Positions 10,531 to 23,443 are shown, numbered from the stretch's first letter. The stretch: DNA of 64,000 nt from Eudorina sp. 2006-703-Eu-15 (GCA_003117195.1 BDSI01000190.1:62001-126000), one strand, 5' to 3'. Notes: generated by a model not told the origin, from the letters alone. Made by a program: numbers and translations.

Positions 10531-10643
10531 ACACCGTTGCACATGGGCGGACGTTGGCGCCACCGAAGGCGAGGGCACTGACGCCGCCGATGGCTGCACG
10601 CCTCCGGAGTGGCCGCCGGCAGCGCATCCGCTCCACCACTCAC

Positions 10644-10750
10644 TCGTGCGGCTCAAGTGGGGGAGCGGCGCGGCGCAGCCGCCTATGTGTGTCGGCGATG
10701 CTGTCGAGGATCTGCTCCTGCGCGGTGCGGGTGACGTGCGTGGAGCTCAT
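10644..10750 (-). CDS. Possible first exon of an unidentified minus-strand gene
   Basis: An ATG at 10750 opens MSSTHVTRTAQEQILDSIAD and THRRLRRAAPPLEPH, then meets a consensus donor GTGAGT at 10643 (exon phase 2). The short helix-like, charged sequence looks more coding than its neighbours. No downstream exon can be placed securely: the nested retrotransposons begin 110 bp further along the transcript. The candidate exons near 6.0-6.4 kb might belong to it, which would make the LINE nest an intron insertion. The protein family is not recognised. Confidence 0.3.
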
Positions 10751-11593
10751 CGACGCCGCTCCTCAACGTGTCAATGCGGCTGTCGCTGCTTGCACCTCGA
10801 TGGGCTCGTCGAGGGGAGTGGCGGTCCGCGGCGACGGCGGCGGGAGACAAGGCGGGGTTTCAACGCTCGGCCTCCTGCAAGGGTAATCACATAGGTACGG
10901 GCGCGGCAGTGATTCATCGGTTGCAGTGCTTGCCAGTGTACGGCACAAACCATGGCCCTATGGCAGGTCGCACGCCAGCGGCACCCAAGCGCGCCAGGCA
11001 AGTTAATCCCGCTGCCAGGGCTGAGGCCTCCGAGACGCACCTGCTGTCGGGTCCGTCGCGGGCGCGGATGAGGCGGCGGCTGCTCCTGGCAGTAACGGTC
11101 ACCCACGACCTTGCTGGCAGGAATCCGCCGGCCGCGTCGCGCCACATGCCCACTGCCGCCTCCGCGTCTGCCAGCGGCACACCAGGCTCATTGCGGCGGC
11201 GAGGGCCCGGCTCGCCCGCCTGCAGGCTGAACGTCCAGCAGTGCAGGGTGCAGCAACGTGCCGCCGCAGTGCGCCAGGGCGCTGCTTGCCGGTGGGGCCG
11301 ACAACGGTGACTCTTTTGCTTCTGCTGCTGCTTCTGCTGCTGCTGACGGCGCCGTCTTGTACAAACGACCGCGTGGACCGGCACCTGCAGCAGCGGCCTT
11401 GCAAGACAGCCGGTGTTAATCCATCGTGTGTACGGCAAGAAAATCCGTCTGGAAAGGGCGACGCCAATGCGCGACATTGATTGCAAGATCTGAAGAACAG
11501 CGGCTGCGCTGTGAACGACGGACGACTTGGCTTACGAACATGCCTCACACAACCACTGCGAAACACCGCATCCAGGTCACCCACCGACCCGCT
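10751..11593. other. GC-rich segment without a supported gene
   Basis: All six frames give Arg/Ala/Gly-rich products with no recognisable motif. A short (CTT/CTG) tract lies at 11312-11345. It could contain the promoter of the possible minus-strand exon at 10750. Confidence 0.4.
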
Positions 11594-11672
11594 ATGCAGG
11601 CACCGCACAACGTAAGTATACTGAGTTATGCTGGGTGTGCCCGGGTTCGTTCTTCGGGTTTATTCCTTTTTT
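11594..11672 (+). mobile_element. 3' end of the 550-bp dispersed element
   Basis: ATGCAGGCACCGCACAACG, then TATACTGAGTTATGCTGGG and GTGCCCGGGTTCGTTC, then a T-rich tail. This aligns with the last 75 bp of the element at 21819-22365. It is a 5'-truncated copy. Confidence 0.75.
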
Positions 11673-14600
11673 CAAACCCACCGACCCACGGGTCACCGCG
11701 CTTAATCCCGCACATTTCCCCCTACGACCCCGCACGGTATGATCCTACCTGGCATGACCTGCTTGACGCCGGCGCCGCCCGTCAGCAGAGCCGTACGAAA
11801 TCAAGCTTATGCAGACGCACAGCAAGCACCCATCGCGATTCCATGCAAGGCTAGCAGGCAGGAGGTTGCAGGACGCTGCCCAGAGGGCGATCATTCAAGC
11901 AGTGCGCACGTGAGCGATCCAAGTTCCCCGACCCCGGCCTGCAGGTGACCCATGCAAGTCCCCAGACCCAGCGCGCGCGCAGGAATACAACCTGTGTCTC
12001 TGTGTTGATGCGCCAGAGCGCAACCAGCAGCGCATCTTGAGGGGGACTCGACGCCGAGCGGCCACTGCGTAGCCATGCTGGAATGAAGCTTATTTCCACC
12101 AGCGTCACCACCAGAGCTGTCCTTGATGGCCGCCAACCGTGTCCGCCAACACCCCGCGCCCGGTGTGCATCCAGCATCAGAACGAATCTTGGCTCTTTGG
12201 TCGCCATTATTACGGCGCATGAATGTTTGACGAAGGCGTGCATTCTGGGCTTCCACCTGCAGCTGCGGCGATGCACGATACCGGTGTCAGAAATTCATGT
12301 GTACGGCATGGTTGGAAGGATGCGTGGCAGTTATTCTAAGGCGCGGGGTCTATGACTTCACCCATGAGCATTAGATAGCCGAAAATTACATTGCGCAGTG
12401 GCTGTGTGCCGCAGGGTGCGTTTCCAATGCAACCTCACAATTTACATCTTGTGCATGACTCCAGCACCTACATAATATTCCCAAACCTCAACAAGTGATA
12501 TTTACCTTGTCTGATAGGTTGTTCTTGTAGCAGCTACAAGACCTCCACTTGGAAATGCTGATGTCGTCAGGCTGCCAGTTGCCCCTGCGCACGAAACGCA
12601 ACCGTCACCGCTCCGGGTGTAAATGATATATAAGATACATGTTGCATGCCATCTGTGGGCTGGTGCATCTGTGGGCTGGTGATGGGGACCGAAAGGCGAC
12701 GTCGGCTGTTCCAGGATACGGTACGCCATGTGCTTCCGAGTCGTAGAGCCCGGCCAGTGCGTAAGACTTACCAAAATTCATTGCCTGCCAAGACTCAGGT
12801 TGTGCCCCATATTCCCATAAGCTGCGTCCAGCTGCAAATTCAGGCCAGGTTGCAGGCGCAGGAAATTTGCGATTACTATTAGGGACACATTACCGTTTCT
12901 GAGACTTTTTTTGAGAAATAATAATGGTGTATGCCCTGGGTTTTTTCCCCATTGTCGACGCCGTACCCATTCAGACGAAATTGAGGGCCTCACAGAAGGT
13001 AACTATAACATTAAAAATGTAAATTAAATTGCGAGCAGAAGTAGTATCGTGGGCAACCTGTCACGCTATTCACGGGCGACAAAACCGGTTGACAGGTCAC
13101 CAACGCTGCCGCGACTGCGCGGACAAGGGCTGGCATGCCGCAAAGCCGCGCTACACTAAACATATCCCACCATCGCACGTTCGCGCCTATGGCGGCGCAT
13201 GTTGGGGGTAATGTGATGGCATGTTTGTCGGGATGTTCAGCTGCAAGTTGACCGGCAGCGCCGTCCAGGCCCGAAACCGCATCAGCAACGGTCCATTCGT
13301 ACCCTCCGCGGGGCTTCACCTCTTACAAAGCCGCAGGCACAGGCCCGTCAAGCACAAACGTAAAATGACCTCCCTCCCGGGACCGCGTGCCATGACACTC
13401 GCCAGCGATGCTGGCCAACCGCAAACCGCCGGCAAACCGCCGCACGTGGAGAGAACCCTCCTTGCGCTCCGTCCGCCTTGCACTGCGCTGCAGCGGCGCT
13501 GCCGCCACGTGTGCGAGCAAGGACATTCCACATCACGAAACGAAGGAGCGCACACTCAGCGGCGGCGCGGGGTGGGGTGGGGGTGGACGGTGGAGTCGGC
13601 CCTTCCAAGGCACACGACCAGGCTGTAATCCAGATCTAGATCCAGAGCCCGAAGTCGCCATCGCCATCGCCATCGCCATCGCCGTCACCTGCACCGCCGA
13701 ACCTGCAGCTGCCTATCGTTCTTGATGACATGGAGTCAGTCGCCCACATCCGCCATTCCAACAGCGATGGCAGCGGACCCCCTCCCCCTCCCCGTCAGCA
13801 GCGACAGCTTTCAGTCCCGGCAGCCACCTTCGGCCAGTGTACTGGCAGTCAAACCGCACCGCCGACGGCCGCTCTGCCCCCCTCCTCCCCCGGCGTCCCC
13901 TTGCACTGTAGATCCACGACAAAGCAACGGACTGACAAAGCAACGGAGCGATCAAGGTCATGGAGCCTTCGCGCGGCTCAGCTACCCACCCGTAAGCGCA
14001 GCTCAGCCGACAGCTCAATCTCCGTACAAGCACTTGGTTTACAACGACTACCGTACATGACCGTACGCGATCCAATGTTGGTCCTGGTAAGGCTTGCGCC
14101 AACTCCCTCCATTCTTCCTCTCCGCGATGCTATTCGCGCAGGCCCGTCCTGGTCGTATACGACTCGTGTTATCTGGCTCAGGTCGGCGCCATGCAGGTAC
14201 CGTACGTCAGCACCGGTCTGATGCACATGCCCTGCGTAGTATGTGTGGCTTAATGGGTGCATCCTCAATTGCTTGCAGGTACGCATGCCTCGCACCTTCA
14301 CCTCCAACGGCGAAGACAGTCTTCCCCGTGGTGGAGCGATGGTCGGCAGCACCTTTACCCAGCAAGCAGGCATCGCGATGTCCGGCGGCTGCAAAGGAGA
14401 TCGGGTTCGATTTCGTCATGCGCATCTCAAATGAAGATTCTTAAACCCATAACGTTTATTAGGGCTCTGGTGCGCTGGTCGTTTAGTTACCCTCCGCCCG
14501 CTACCGCCCCCTTCCTCCTTGGCGCCCGCGGCGGCGGTGGTAGCAGCAATGCGATTGTGGGGGTGGGCGAGGCGGGGAGCGAGGCTGAGGCAGCGACGGC

Positions 14601-14893
14601 GCTTGCGCGGTCGACGGCAACCGGTGCAGGTGAGTTGTGGTTGAGGTTGTTGTGGTGACCGTTTCGTGTCGGTTGTGATGGTCATGGCGATGGAGGGCGA
14701 TGGGCGTCTGTTGTGGCGCAGTGGGATACGATCGCCCACGAGCGGGGCGGGTCTACGTCACAATGGCGCGAATGCTACTTGATTGCCGGTTCTTCCAAAC
14801 ATTGATTACCCTCACTGCCACCACGTTCTGCTGCCTTACTAGTTCCCCCGCCTGTCCTTTCCCCCGCTGCGCCTGCCGCGGGTCCCCGCACAG
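11673..14893. other. Intergenic region, no supported gene
   Basis: About 12.35-13.05 kb is distinctly lower in GC than the flanks. A (CATCGC)n tract lies at 13655-13685 and the palindrome GACCCACGGGTC at 11683. Short ORFs on both strands are low-complexity or overlap each other and none shows a domain. I see no RNA gene. Confidence 0.5.
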
Positions 14894-15043
14894 GTCGTCT
14901 ACGTCAACTTCTTCCGCGCCGACCGCCGGGACAACTTCGCCCTGCACCCCTTCAACTGCAACCAGCAGAAGGCACTCCTGGCCAGCGTTAGCCCCGGCGG
15001 ATCTCCATGCTACACCACGGCAGTTCTTATTCCGATCATATGA
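14894..15043 (+). CDS. Possible terminal exon of an unidentified gene
   Basis: After a pyrimidine-rich acceptor (CCCCGCACAG) the frame reads VVYVNFFRADRRDNFALHPF, then NCNQQKALLASVSPGG, and ends at TGA 15041-15043 (50 codons in phase 0). Codon content is that of a real exon. No upstream exon was found and I do not recognise the protein, so this may be a relic. Confidence 0.25.
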   Translation, partial: VVYVNFFRADRRDNFALHPFNCNQQKALLASVSPGGSPCYTTAVLIPII

Positions 15044-15498
15044 TTTGGGGACAGCGACATTGATCTTGGTTGCGACTGCCGTACTCTGCCAAGCAAGCAT
15101 AGAAGCATTACCTCATAGATTCGTGCACAAATTTTAAAACAGCGGGTCTATTTACTATCAGGAGTCCTTGTGAGAAATGGCACCAGCTTATCTCTACATT
15201 TCGATAGTGCAATTCCAATCATGGGCGACAAGGCGGGGTTCACCTCTGTCTTGTTCTCCGTGGTCTTCAAACCTTGCACGCGGCTTGAAGTTGCATGCAC
15301 AGATCAACGTTGCGCGCCAGAGATGAATGGATATCGTTGGAAATAGCCATTTGTTTCCAACTGTCGTCCTATTCAAATGCAGAGCGGACACATGTTAATA
15401 CGAACGACCTCGTTTGCTTAAACATTGCCGCACTCCGAGTTTATAACCGAATACATAGCTTCGCAAGTTCCGGGCTTAGGATTTTCGTTACTGAAACC

Positions 15499-18400
15499 AT
15501 GGCTGCCTTAAGCCCTCTGAAACTGAGATGCAATTTAGGCGCAAGTTGTCATTCCTCGCAGCAAGTTATGAAGATACGATTGTTGCGCACGCGGCCCTGG
15601 CAGCTGCGCTGCAACTTTGTGGCTCAGCAACGACAGCCAAAAACATCATCGGGCGCAGAGGGGAAGCATCTCAATTACAACCGTCGTAGTCTTCTGCTTG
15701 CTATCTTCCCGCTTCTGTCCGCGGGTCCTGCTTTTGCTGACCTTGGTATGTTTGAGCAAACGTCATGGGCGCAATCTCGTACCCCCTTCTCGGCGCCGCG
15801 GACTCTACAACAGCGCTATCATCTACACTCTTGGCTGACACTTGCGGGTGCTCTCAGCCCCTCTGTCACATCCTGAGGTCCATTCGCTCCGTTGTGTGTA
15901 CGTCACCACCCTGTAGGGGCCGAGCCCCTCCCTGTTTCCGTCATCGTTCCGGATCAGACCCCTGACCAGTCAAAGTACGACCCCACGGTGAGGTGCCTCG
16001 GGGGGCGGTCAACCATGACGCTTCCTGGGCACGGGAGCCATCTTCTTACATGACTTGGGCAGGGCCACATCGGACACTTCGGCGGGGGCTATCATCGAAC
16101 AGTATCTGGGCAGGGTCTATCTGGCTGGGACGCATCTTCCAGCAACTTCCCACGAAATGATCCGCTTGAAATTAACTGGGTTATCATGGTGTGGACGGAG
16201 GAGGGAGGCAGCTGAGGTGGCTACGTACCCTGCTCCCGCGGTGTGGGTTGGTCGTGTGCAAGCCCCACGCTTGAGGAAAGGAAACGGGGCTGGGGAGCAA
16301 GCGGGCTGGGGAAATGGGGGCACAAGGGAGCTGGTGGTCTGGCTGCGGGAGGTAAGGGTTGTAGAGCGGCGGTGAGCTGCTGGTAGGTGTAGCCCTTGCC
16401 CTGGTGGTCCACATCCACTACCTGTGGCTGCCGGCCTCGCGCTTGGGGCCCCGCCTCTAATTAGCTTCGGTGCTGAGGGGTGAGGTGCGGAATCTCTCTC
16501 GTTGCATTACCACCACCCCACACTTACGCTCACGTTACTGCAACTCGTTACTGCCGCCGTACCCCCTGGCAGGATCCCGACCTCCGTGAGGCAGCCGTGC
16601 TGCTGCAGCGCGCCCTGAACGCCCCCAGCGTTGAGGCGGAGGAGGCGCTTTGGAGCGAGGTCATTGACAAGTACGGGAGCATGAACAAACCCTGGGTGCC
16701 AGACGTGGTGAGGGGGCTGTAACGGAGGCAGGTGTGTGATATCACACCAAATACGGATACCATCCTGTGCTCGTCTTCTTGATCTTGTGCAACGACAGGT
16801 TGGTAAGACAGCAGTAGTGGCATTGGCTTTTTTTCCATACATGGATTGCCTGGGGAAGGATCATCCGGGATGGCATCCGTCAACGGGCGATGGGGTGTTA
16901 GGGGCTGTGTGATGGCGGGACTGGGGGGCTCGGGGCCGTCCGGGAGGTAGCTGGCCTGGTTACATGTCGTTAAGCCTATAGCAAAGCATAAAGTAGACCG
17001 TCTCCGCAATGGGAGGGTCGAACCATGAACATACGCGCTACGGCCCAAACCGTGGCCTACCCGCGCCTCCAGCACGGTGGCGCTGTGTAGGAAGGCGATC
17101 AAGATGCCGGCATTGCTTGCTTCCCGGCTTCATCCTACCCACGCACTGCCGTCTCTGCCTCTACCCCGGCCGGCTGCATCCATGTTTGGTGGATGTGCCG
17201 TACCCTTGGGCGCCGCGGTTGACTAAGTGCAGGTGGGCCGGGCCTGGGGCAACCGGGGCAACGCGCGCAGTCGCCAGGGTCGACTACAGGAGGCGCTATC
17301 GGACTACAACACCGCCATCGCACTGTGCCCTTGGTCGGTCGACCCCGTGCTGAACAGGTGGGGGGAAGGGCGGGGTCAGGGAGGAAGAAAGCAGGAAGGG
17401 GAGGGTTGGCAGAACTGGGCAGAGGGGTTTAGGGATGCTTAGATACATGCAGCGGGTGGTGATGATGTCCGGGTGGTATAACTGCCTCAGGGACAAAAGG
17501 ACGAAAGTGTGATATCCAGTGGCCGAGAGCTAAAGGATTCCGGTACCTGAGGCCGGCGGGGTGCCGGCTGCCGCAGGGTTGCCCACCTATGGATGGGGGT
17601 TGCCGGCGTATGGATGGGGAGGGATTCAACGTGGGTAGCTAATGAAGGGAGTGGGACAGGGAGGATGACGCGACGGAGCTACCTTGCCCGGCACATGCCC
17701 CCCCACCCGCTGCCCGCCATCTGCCGCTATGACTCTTTCCCGCGCGACATCGCGGTCAGGGGTGTGGCCCTGGAGGCTCTGGGCCGCTTCGAGGAGGCGG
17801 TGGTGGACTACCGGGCTGTGCTGGCGGCCAGCCCTCAGGACCCCGCGGGCTGGAACAACCTGGGCAACGCGACGGGTGGGTGGGTGTGGACTGTGGAGGG
17901 AGGTGGATCGCTGGGTGGGTGGGTCGAGGGAGGGGTCCCGGCCGTCTCTTCAGGGGTGACATGGGACCGCCGGGCAGTGCGCAGGGCGGCGACCCGGGGA
18001 CCATCTCGGGAGGGATGGGTTGAGATTGGGATGAAGTCGGGTGGCATGGGATTCAGAGGTTAGGCCAGACGTTGGCTGCAAAACCTGACACGGAATACGA
18101 AATGGGTCATGGATAGAGCAGCGGCCAGCGCCCCGATGGAAACGGTTGATGCGGTCGGACATGAAACGTAACACCCTCGGCACACAGCCCGGGGATGATA
18201 GGTATGTCAACGGTTGCATTGGAGTACGAGTGGGCGGCTGGGTGGGCTGCCGCACTCAGCGCGTTTCTGCACTAAGGCACTCTGCGCGCTGAGGCCTGAT
18301 CAGGCAACCGCCTATATTCCGGGGCAGCTCTCAGGTCTAGTTGCAAGGGTCCTCCTTTCCAGTCCCCACCGGTGAGAATCTCTCTATCTCGGCGCGGTGT

Positions 18401-19851
18401 TGCCCGTCCCCATACTGCCCGCAGGAGGTCTGGGCCGCTGGGATGAGGCAGCCGAGTACTATGGGAGGGCGGCACAGCTGTCGCCCAACTTCGCGTTCGC
18501 GGGGGCCAACCGGGCAGTGGCGCTGTTCGAGGTGGGGCGCACGGAGGAGGCCATCCGGTGAGGTTGGGCTTGGCAGGTGGCGAGGGGCGGAGGGCGAGGG
18601 AGAGAGAGCGAAAGGGGAGGGGAGGGAGGGCAGGAAGCAGGGAGAGAATGTGGTTTCGTTTAAGTGTATGGCAGTGGGAAGGGGAAGGGACAAGGGGTAT
18701 AACTCGGTGAACTGCGCATCGGCGGATGGAGGCAAGAGGTACCCCGGCGAGGGGAGGCGAGGGGAGCCCGGGGATGGTAACCACCACCCCTTGACTTCAC
18801 GGTGTGCCGCAAGGTGGATCCACCACCCGTTTGGCCTAACTGCCCACATTCCCACACTCGGCCTGCCATCCTGCGGTCATGTTGACATCCACACCTGCAC
18901 AACAGAACACGAAATCGCGCACACCCACCCGCACACTGTCCGTCGGTCGGTCGGTCGCACCCTGTCTCTCCCCCGGGGTGCCGGTAAGGTAGGTACCCAC
19001 TCCCGTGCCGGCTCCTGCGCCCTGCTCGCAGTGAGATGCGCGCCCTGCTGCGGCGCTACCCCGACTTCAACGAGGTGCGGGCGGCGCTGGCGGGGGCGCT
19101 GTGGTCCATCGGCAAGGAGGGGGACGCGGAGAGCCAATGGTGAGGGACTGGGAGGGGGGAGGGAGGGAGGGAGGGGAGGCCGCCGGCTCGGGAAGGCAGT
19201 GCGAGCGAGTGGAAGGGAAGGGGGATCCGGATTGGGCATTTTGTGTTGGGGATGGTAGTTTGTGGTGGTGATGGTGGAAAGCAGTGCATGTGCGGAAACG
19301 GGGAGAGGGGCTATTGGGGATTGGGGCCATCAGCCCAGCGAGGGAAAACGAGGGGATGGTGCAGAGGTGTACGGCGTAGCCGCCCAGTATGGGTTGCGCT
19401 CCAGGCGTGCAGCCTGCGTGCTAGTTTGGCTGCCCGCCATGGAGTGCCCGGACCCCGTGATTTTGGAGAAGCACCAAGGCGCGAGATGAGCTGGGCCCCG
19501 CAAACCACGGCGTTACAGACCGGAGACATCGGGAAGCTGGAGGGGCTACCGACGGCGCCTGCTGACTCAGCTCACCCAATACGGTACCCTGAACAAGTCA
19601 ACATGGGTGCACCGTGCACGCGCTTGTCTCGACAGGCCCAGCTCCGCAGGCCAACCTGATGGTCGCCTCCCTGGATCTTACTTGAAACGTTTCGTTAATC
19701 TCCGTACACTGCCGTACATGTGTCCCTCCCCCACAGGGCCCGTGTGGACGACCCTCGCTACCGCGACCCCGTGTGGCTGAGGACCAACCGCCGCTGGCCG
19801 CCGCGCATGACCGACTCGCTGGAGGCCTTCCTGCAGCTCAAATCGCTGTGA
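15499..19851 (+). CDS. Thylakoid-lumen-targeted TPR protein, complete 8-exon gene
   Basis: Exons: 15499-15745, 15917-15987, 16573-16707, 17233-17357, 17760-17875, 18425-18557, 19032-19139, 19737-19851. All introns are GT-AG and every junction keeps frame, giving 349 residues. Residues 1-60 look like a plastid transit peptide. RR at 62-63, a hydrophobic core and AFA at 78-80 form a twin-arginine lumen signal. TPR units follow: GNRGNARSRQGRLQEALSDY, GVALEALGRFEEAVVDYRAV, and GLGRWDEAAEYYGRAAQLSP. The C-terminus has LLRRYPDFNEVRAALAGALW and RTNRRWPPRM, hallmarks of a conserved TPR family of cyanobacteria, algae and plants. Exact function is unknown; a scaffold role in the lumen is inference. The ATG at 15499 has a good context (GAAACC). 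Two broken copies lie at 21.4-25.4 and 31.3-34.9 kb. Confidence 0.9.
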
Positions 19852-20795
19852 AGCGGATGTGCCGGAGGAGGAGGAAACGGAGGTTCGAGGTGGTGGCGGT
19901 TGCGGATCGAGGCACGCTGAGCTGGGGTGATCGTGATCTGATGGCTGCATGTGCAGTTCTTCTTGACCGACCTGATCATGCAGATGCGCGCCATCAATAA
20001 CGGCATCACGTCCAGTAACCGTGATCGGTCCTGGCATGGCCAACGCCGCCGTCCCGTTCCCGGAACACAAATGTCCATGTATCATAATCGCTGGCACCGT
20101 GTCCCGCCTGTGGCCGCCGCCATCAACTGGCACACCTCAGCGTGCACCTACCGCGCATGTGAAGCACGAGATCGAGCCTTCGCGGCTTCAGCGAGTGCCC
20201 AGCCCCTCTCCTCGCCGCTCGCCTCTGTGGTGTCAGTTGCTGCGCCGTGCAGCTGCTTCCGCGCTGCTATGCACTGGCTGGCTGTGCTGTTTGCGCATAA
20301 ACGTCAGGCAGGCAGGCAGGCATACCCCGGCCAGGACCTCGATTGCCAAACGGTCAGGGCTAGTCGCCACAATACCAGCTGCGCTGACAAACGGCGAGAG
20401 GATGGACGGCGAGAGGGTGGCCTGCCAATGCCAATGCCGCCGCGGCTTGTCGGAGCGCACGCGGGTCGCAACCCATCCCGACGACAGCCGGGGGGGAATT
20501 TTTCACTACTTCGAAGGCAGAGCGCGCGCTGTGGGTGGGAGAGGCCATGCGTGGAGTGCCGGCGACTGTGCGAACGTTTTTGCCGAACACTTTTGACGGT
20601 ACGAGATAGTAGTGCGGGATTACACGAAGGGCAGCTGCACATTCCGGTGTCTGGTGGCGGCACATGCCGGTCGGTATCAATGTACGACAGGTACAGCGCC
20701 CCCGCGCGTGTGACAGGTCGGGTCCGGTGTGTGGTAATAGTGCCAGCTGGCGCTGATTGGAGGTGTCGGGTGCGTTACAAGTGTTGTATGAGCTC
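19852..20795. other. 3' flank of the TPR gene and duplicated flank DNA
   Basis: The first 140 bp after the TPR stop are shared, inverted, with the flanks of both TPR pseudogenes, so the duplication included the 3' flank. 19950-20170 matches 30440-30700 in direct orientation. Both contain FFLTxxxMQMR downstream of an acceptor-like sequence, possibly an exon relic of an unknown gene. 20640-20770 matches 29598-29720. Confidence 0.5.
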
Positions 20796-20799
20796 GTAG

Positions 20800-20965
20800 G
20801 TAAAACCACCTCTTGAGCACCTCCATTCCGCGGAGTATGCTTACCAACCTGATCCGATTCGGTCTTGGCTGTTGGCCGTTGGCTGTCAACCGACCCGTAG
20901 CGGTGCTAACCGCTTTCCCCGGGCCATGATGAGGATATGCTCATCACGATGCGAATGTGGTTTGG
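20800..20965 (-). repeat. Dispersed repeat R3, copy 1
   Basis: In minus orientation this contains CCACATTCGCATCG, CCCGGGG, GGTTGACAGCCAACGGCC and AACAGCCAAGACCGAAT. The same block recurs in plus orientation at 29388-29555 and 42128-42262. No coding capacity is seen. Confidence 0.75.
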
Positions 20966-21818
20966 TCGTTGGATGAACTACCGTATAAATCTTTGCACGT
21001 CTGATGCTGACAAATGTGTGACCCAGCGCCCTCTACAACACGAAAGCGGGGGGCCCAACCAACCCCACCGCCACCCTATGGCAGCCTCCCTTCTGGCCCA
21101 ACTGAAGCCGAAGCCGCCGCCGCATCCACCGCCGCCTCCTCCCCCTCCTCGGGACTCCCTGCGCTGCACTCCACTCCTGGGTCGGGCTACGGGCCCGGCA
21201 GTCCCTGCAACCCGCACTGCGTCGGTCGTAATGCCGCCAACCCGCCATGCCGATGTGCAGATGCAGGCGATCACACGCGGCCATCAGATCACGATCACCC
21301 CAGCTCAGCGTGCCTCGATCCGCAACCGCCACCACCTCGAACCTCCGTTTCCTCCTCCTCCGGCACATCCGCCTCACAGCGATTTGAGCTGCAGGAAGGC
21401 CTCCAGCGAGTCGGTCATGCGCGGCAGCCAGCGGCGGTTGGTCCTCAGCCACACGGGGTCGCGGTAGCGAGGGTCGTCCACACGGGCCCTGTGCGTGGGG
21501 GGTTGTAAGATCCAGGGAGGCGACCGTCGGGTTGGCCTTCGGAGCTGGGCCTGTCGAGACAAGCACGTGCACGGTGCACCCATGTTGACTTGTTCAGGGT
21601 ACCGTATTGGGTGAGCTGAGTCAGCAGGCGTCGTCGGTAGCCCCTCCAGCTTCCCGATGTCTCCGGTCTGTAACGCCGTGGTTTGCGGGGCCCAGCTCAT
21701 CTCGCGCCTTGGTGCTTCTCCAAAATCACGGGGTCCGGGCGGGCAGCCAAACTAGCACGCAGGCTGCACGCCTGGAGCGCAACCCATACTGGGCGGCTAC
21801 GCCGTACACCTCTGCACC

Positions 21819-22365
21819 GGGCACGGTGGGGAGCCATATCCCGAACGTGGCCCGCCACCCGGTCATCCGTCCCCGTGCCCCTGCCCCATGCTTACTCCCC
21901 CTGTCGTACATGCCGTACATGTCATACGGCCTCCCGTCCCCGTCCCATATCCCACTTCCCCTCGTCCGCCCCGTCCTCTTTCGCGCCGCGCTGCCGCCCC
22001 GCCATTCTCGCATACTGTCTTCTTTCTGATGTTTGCTTTTGTCGTTCTTCGCAATCGTTGCCACCCTCGCTCACTCCGTTCCTCGGCTTCCCTCCCTGCA
22101 TCGCCATGGCCCTGGACATCGCTCGCGGCGCGGCTACTCCGTCTACCACCACAGGTCGGTAACGTATCTGTCCTTTCCGGGTTGGGTTGGGTTCGCAGTT
22201 TGCTTGTTGTGGCACTGCGGCAGCGCGGCCGCGCCGCCACGCGCCCGCGCGCGGTCTCTATCTTTTCGTTTGCTCTGCAGGTACCGCACCCCGTATTAAG
22301 TATACTGCGTTATGCTGGGTGTGCCCGGGTTCGTTCTACGGGTTTATTTATTTTTTTCAATTTAA
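21819..22365 (+). mobile_element. 547-bp non-autonomous mobile element with 10-bp target-site duplication
   Basis: The flanking sequence CCTCTGCACC occurs at both edges (21809-21818 and 22366-22375). The paralogous site near 31770 and the parental gene near 19360 have it once, with no insert, giving a clean empty-site comparison. The element ends GTGCCCGGGTTCGTTCTACG, GGTTTATTTATTTTTTTC, AATTTAA. No convincing ORF is seen. A second long copy lies at 47431-47945 on the minus strand, and 3' fragments at 11594, 47356 and 58178. An AT-rich 3' end and 5'-truncated fragments suggest SINE-like retroposition; no promoter boxes were identified with confidence. Confidence 0.85.
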
Positions 22366-23443
22366 CCTCTGCACCATCCCCTCGTTTTCCCTCGCTGGGC
22401 TGATGGCCCCAATCCCCAATAGCCCCTCTCCCCGTTTCCGCACATGCACTGCTTTCCACCATCACCACCACAAACTACCATCCCCAACACAAAATGCCCA
22501 ATCCGGATCCCCCTTCCCTTCCACTCGCTCGCACTGCCTTCCCGAGCCGGCGGCCTCCCCTCCCTCCCTCCCTCCCTCCCCCCTCCCAGTCCCTCACCAT
22601 TGGCTCTCCGCGTCCCCCTCCTTGCCGATGGACCACAGCGCCCCCGCCTGCGCCGCACGCACCTCGTTGAAGTCGGGGTAGCGCCACAGCAGGGCGCGCA
22701 TCTCACTGCGAGCAGGGCGCAGGAGGCCGTACACCTAAAATACTACGGCTGTACACTACTAAAATACCACATTCTCTCTCTGCTTCCTACCGTCCCTCCC
22801 CTCCCCCTTTTCTCTCCCTCGCCCTCCGCCCCTCGCCACCTGCCAAGCCCGACCTCACCGGATGGCCTCCTCCGTGCGCGCCACCGAACGCGAAGTTGGG
22901 CGACAGCTGTGCCGCCCTCCCATAGTACTAGGCCGCCTCACCCCAGCGGCCCAGACCTCCTGCGGGCCGTGTGGGGACGGGCCAGGACAGCATGAGCACC
23001 ACCGCGCCGAGATTGAGAGGTTCTCACCGGTGGGGGCTGTAGGGAGGAGGACCCTTGCAACCAAGCATGAGAGCTGCCCCGGAATGAAGGCAGTTGCCTG
23101 ATCAAGCCTCAGCGTGCAGCGTGCCCTTGCGCAAGTGCTAGAAGCCCGAGAGTAATAACGGCACTCCACCCAGCCGCCCACTCGCCCTCCAATTCACCCA
23201 TTGACGTACACATTATCCCCGGGCTATGTGGCGAGGGCGTTACGTTCCGTGTCAGGTTTTGACGCCTACGTCTGGTCTTATCTCAGAATCCCATGCCACC
23301 CGAACTCATCCCGCAACAGGGGAAGGGCCCCCCGATCGCCGCCCTGCACACATGCCCGGAGTTCCCATGCAACCCCTGAGGAGACGGCCGGGACCCCTCC
23401 CTCGACCCCCCCTCCCTCATACTCAGTTTAGGACCTTTGCTCT

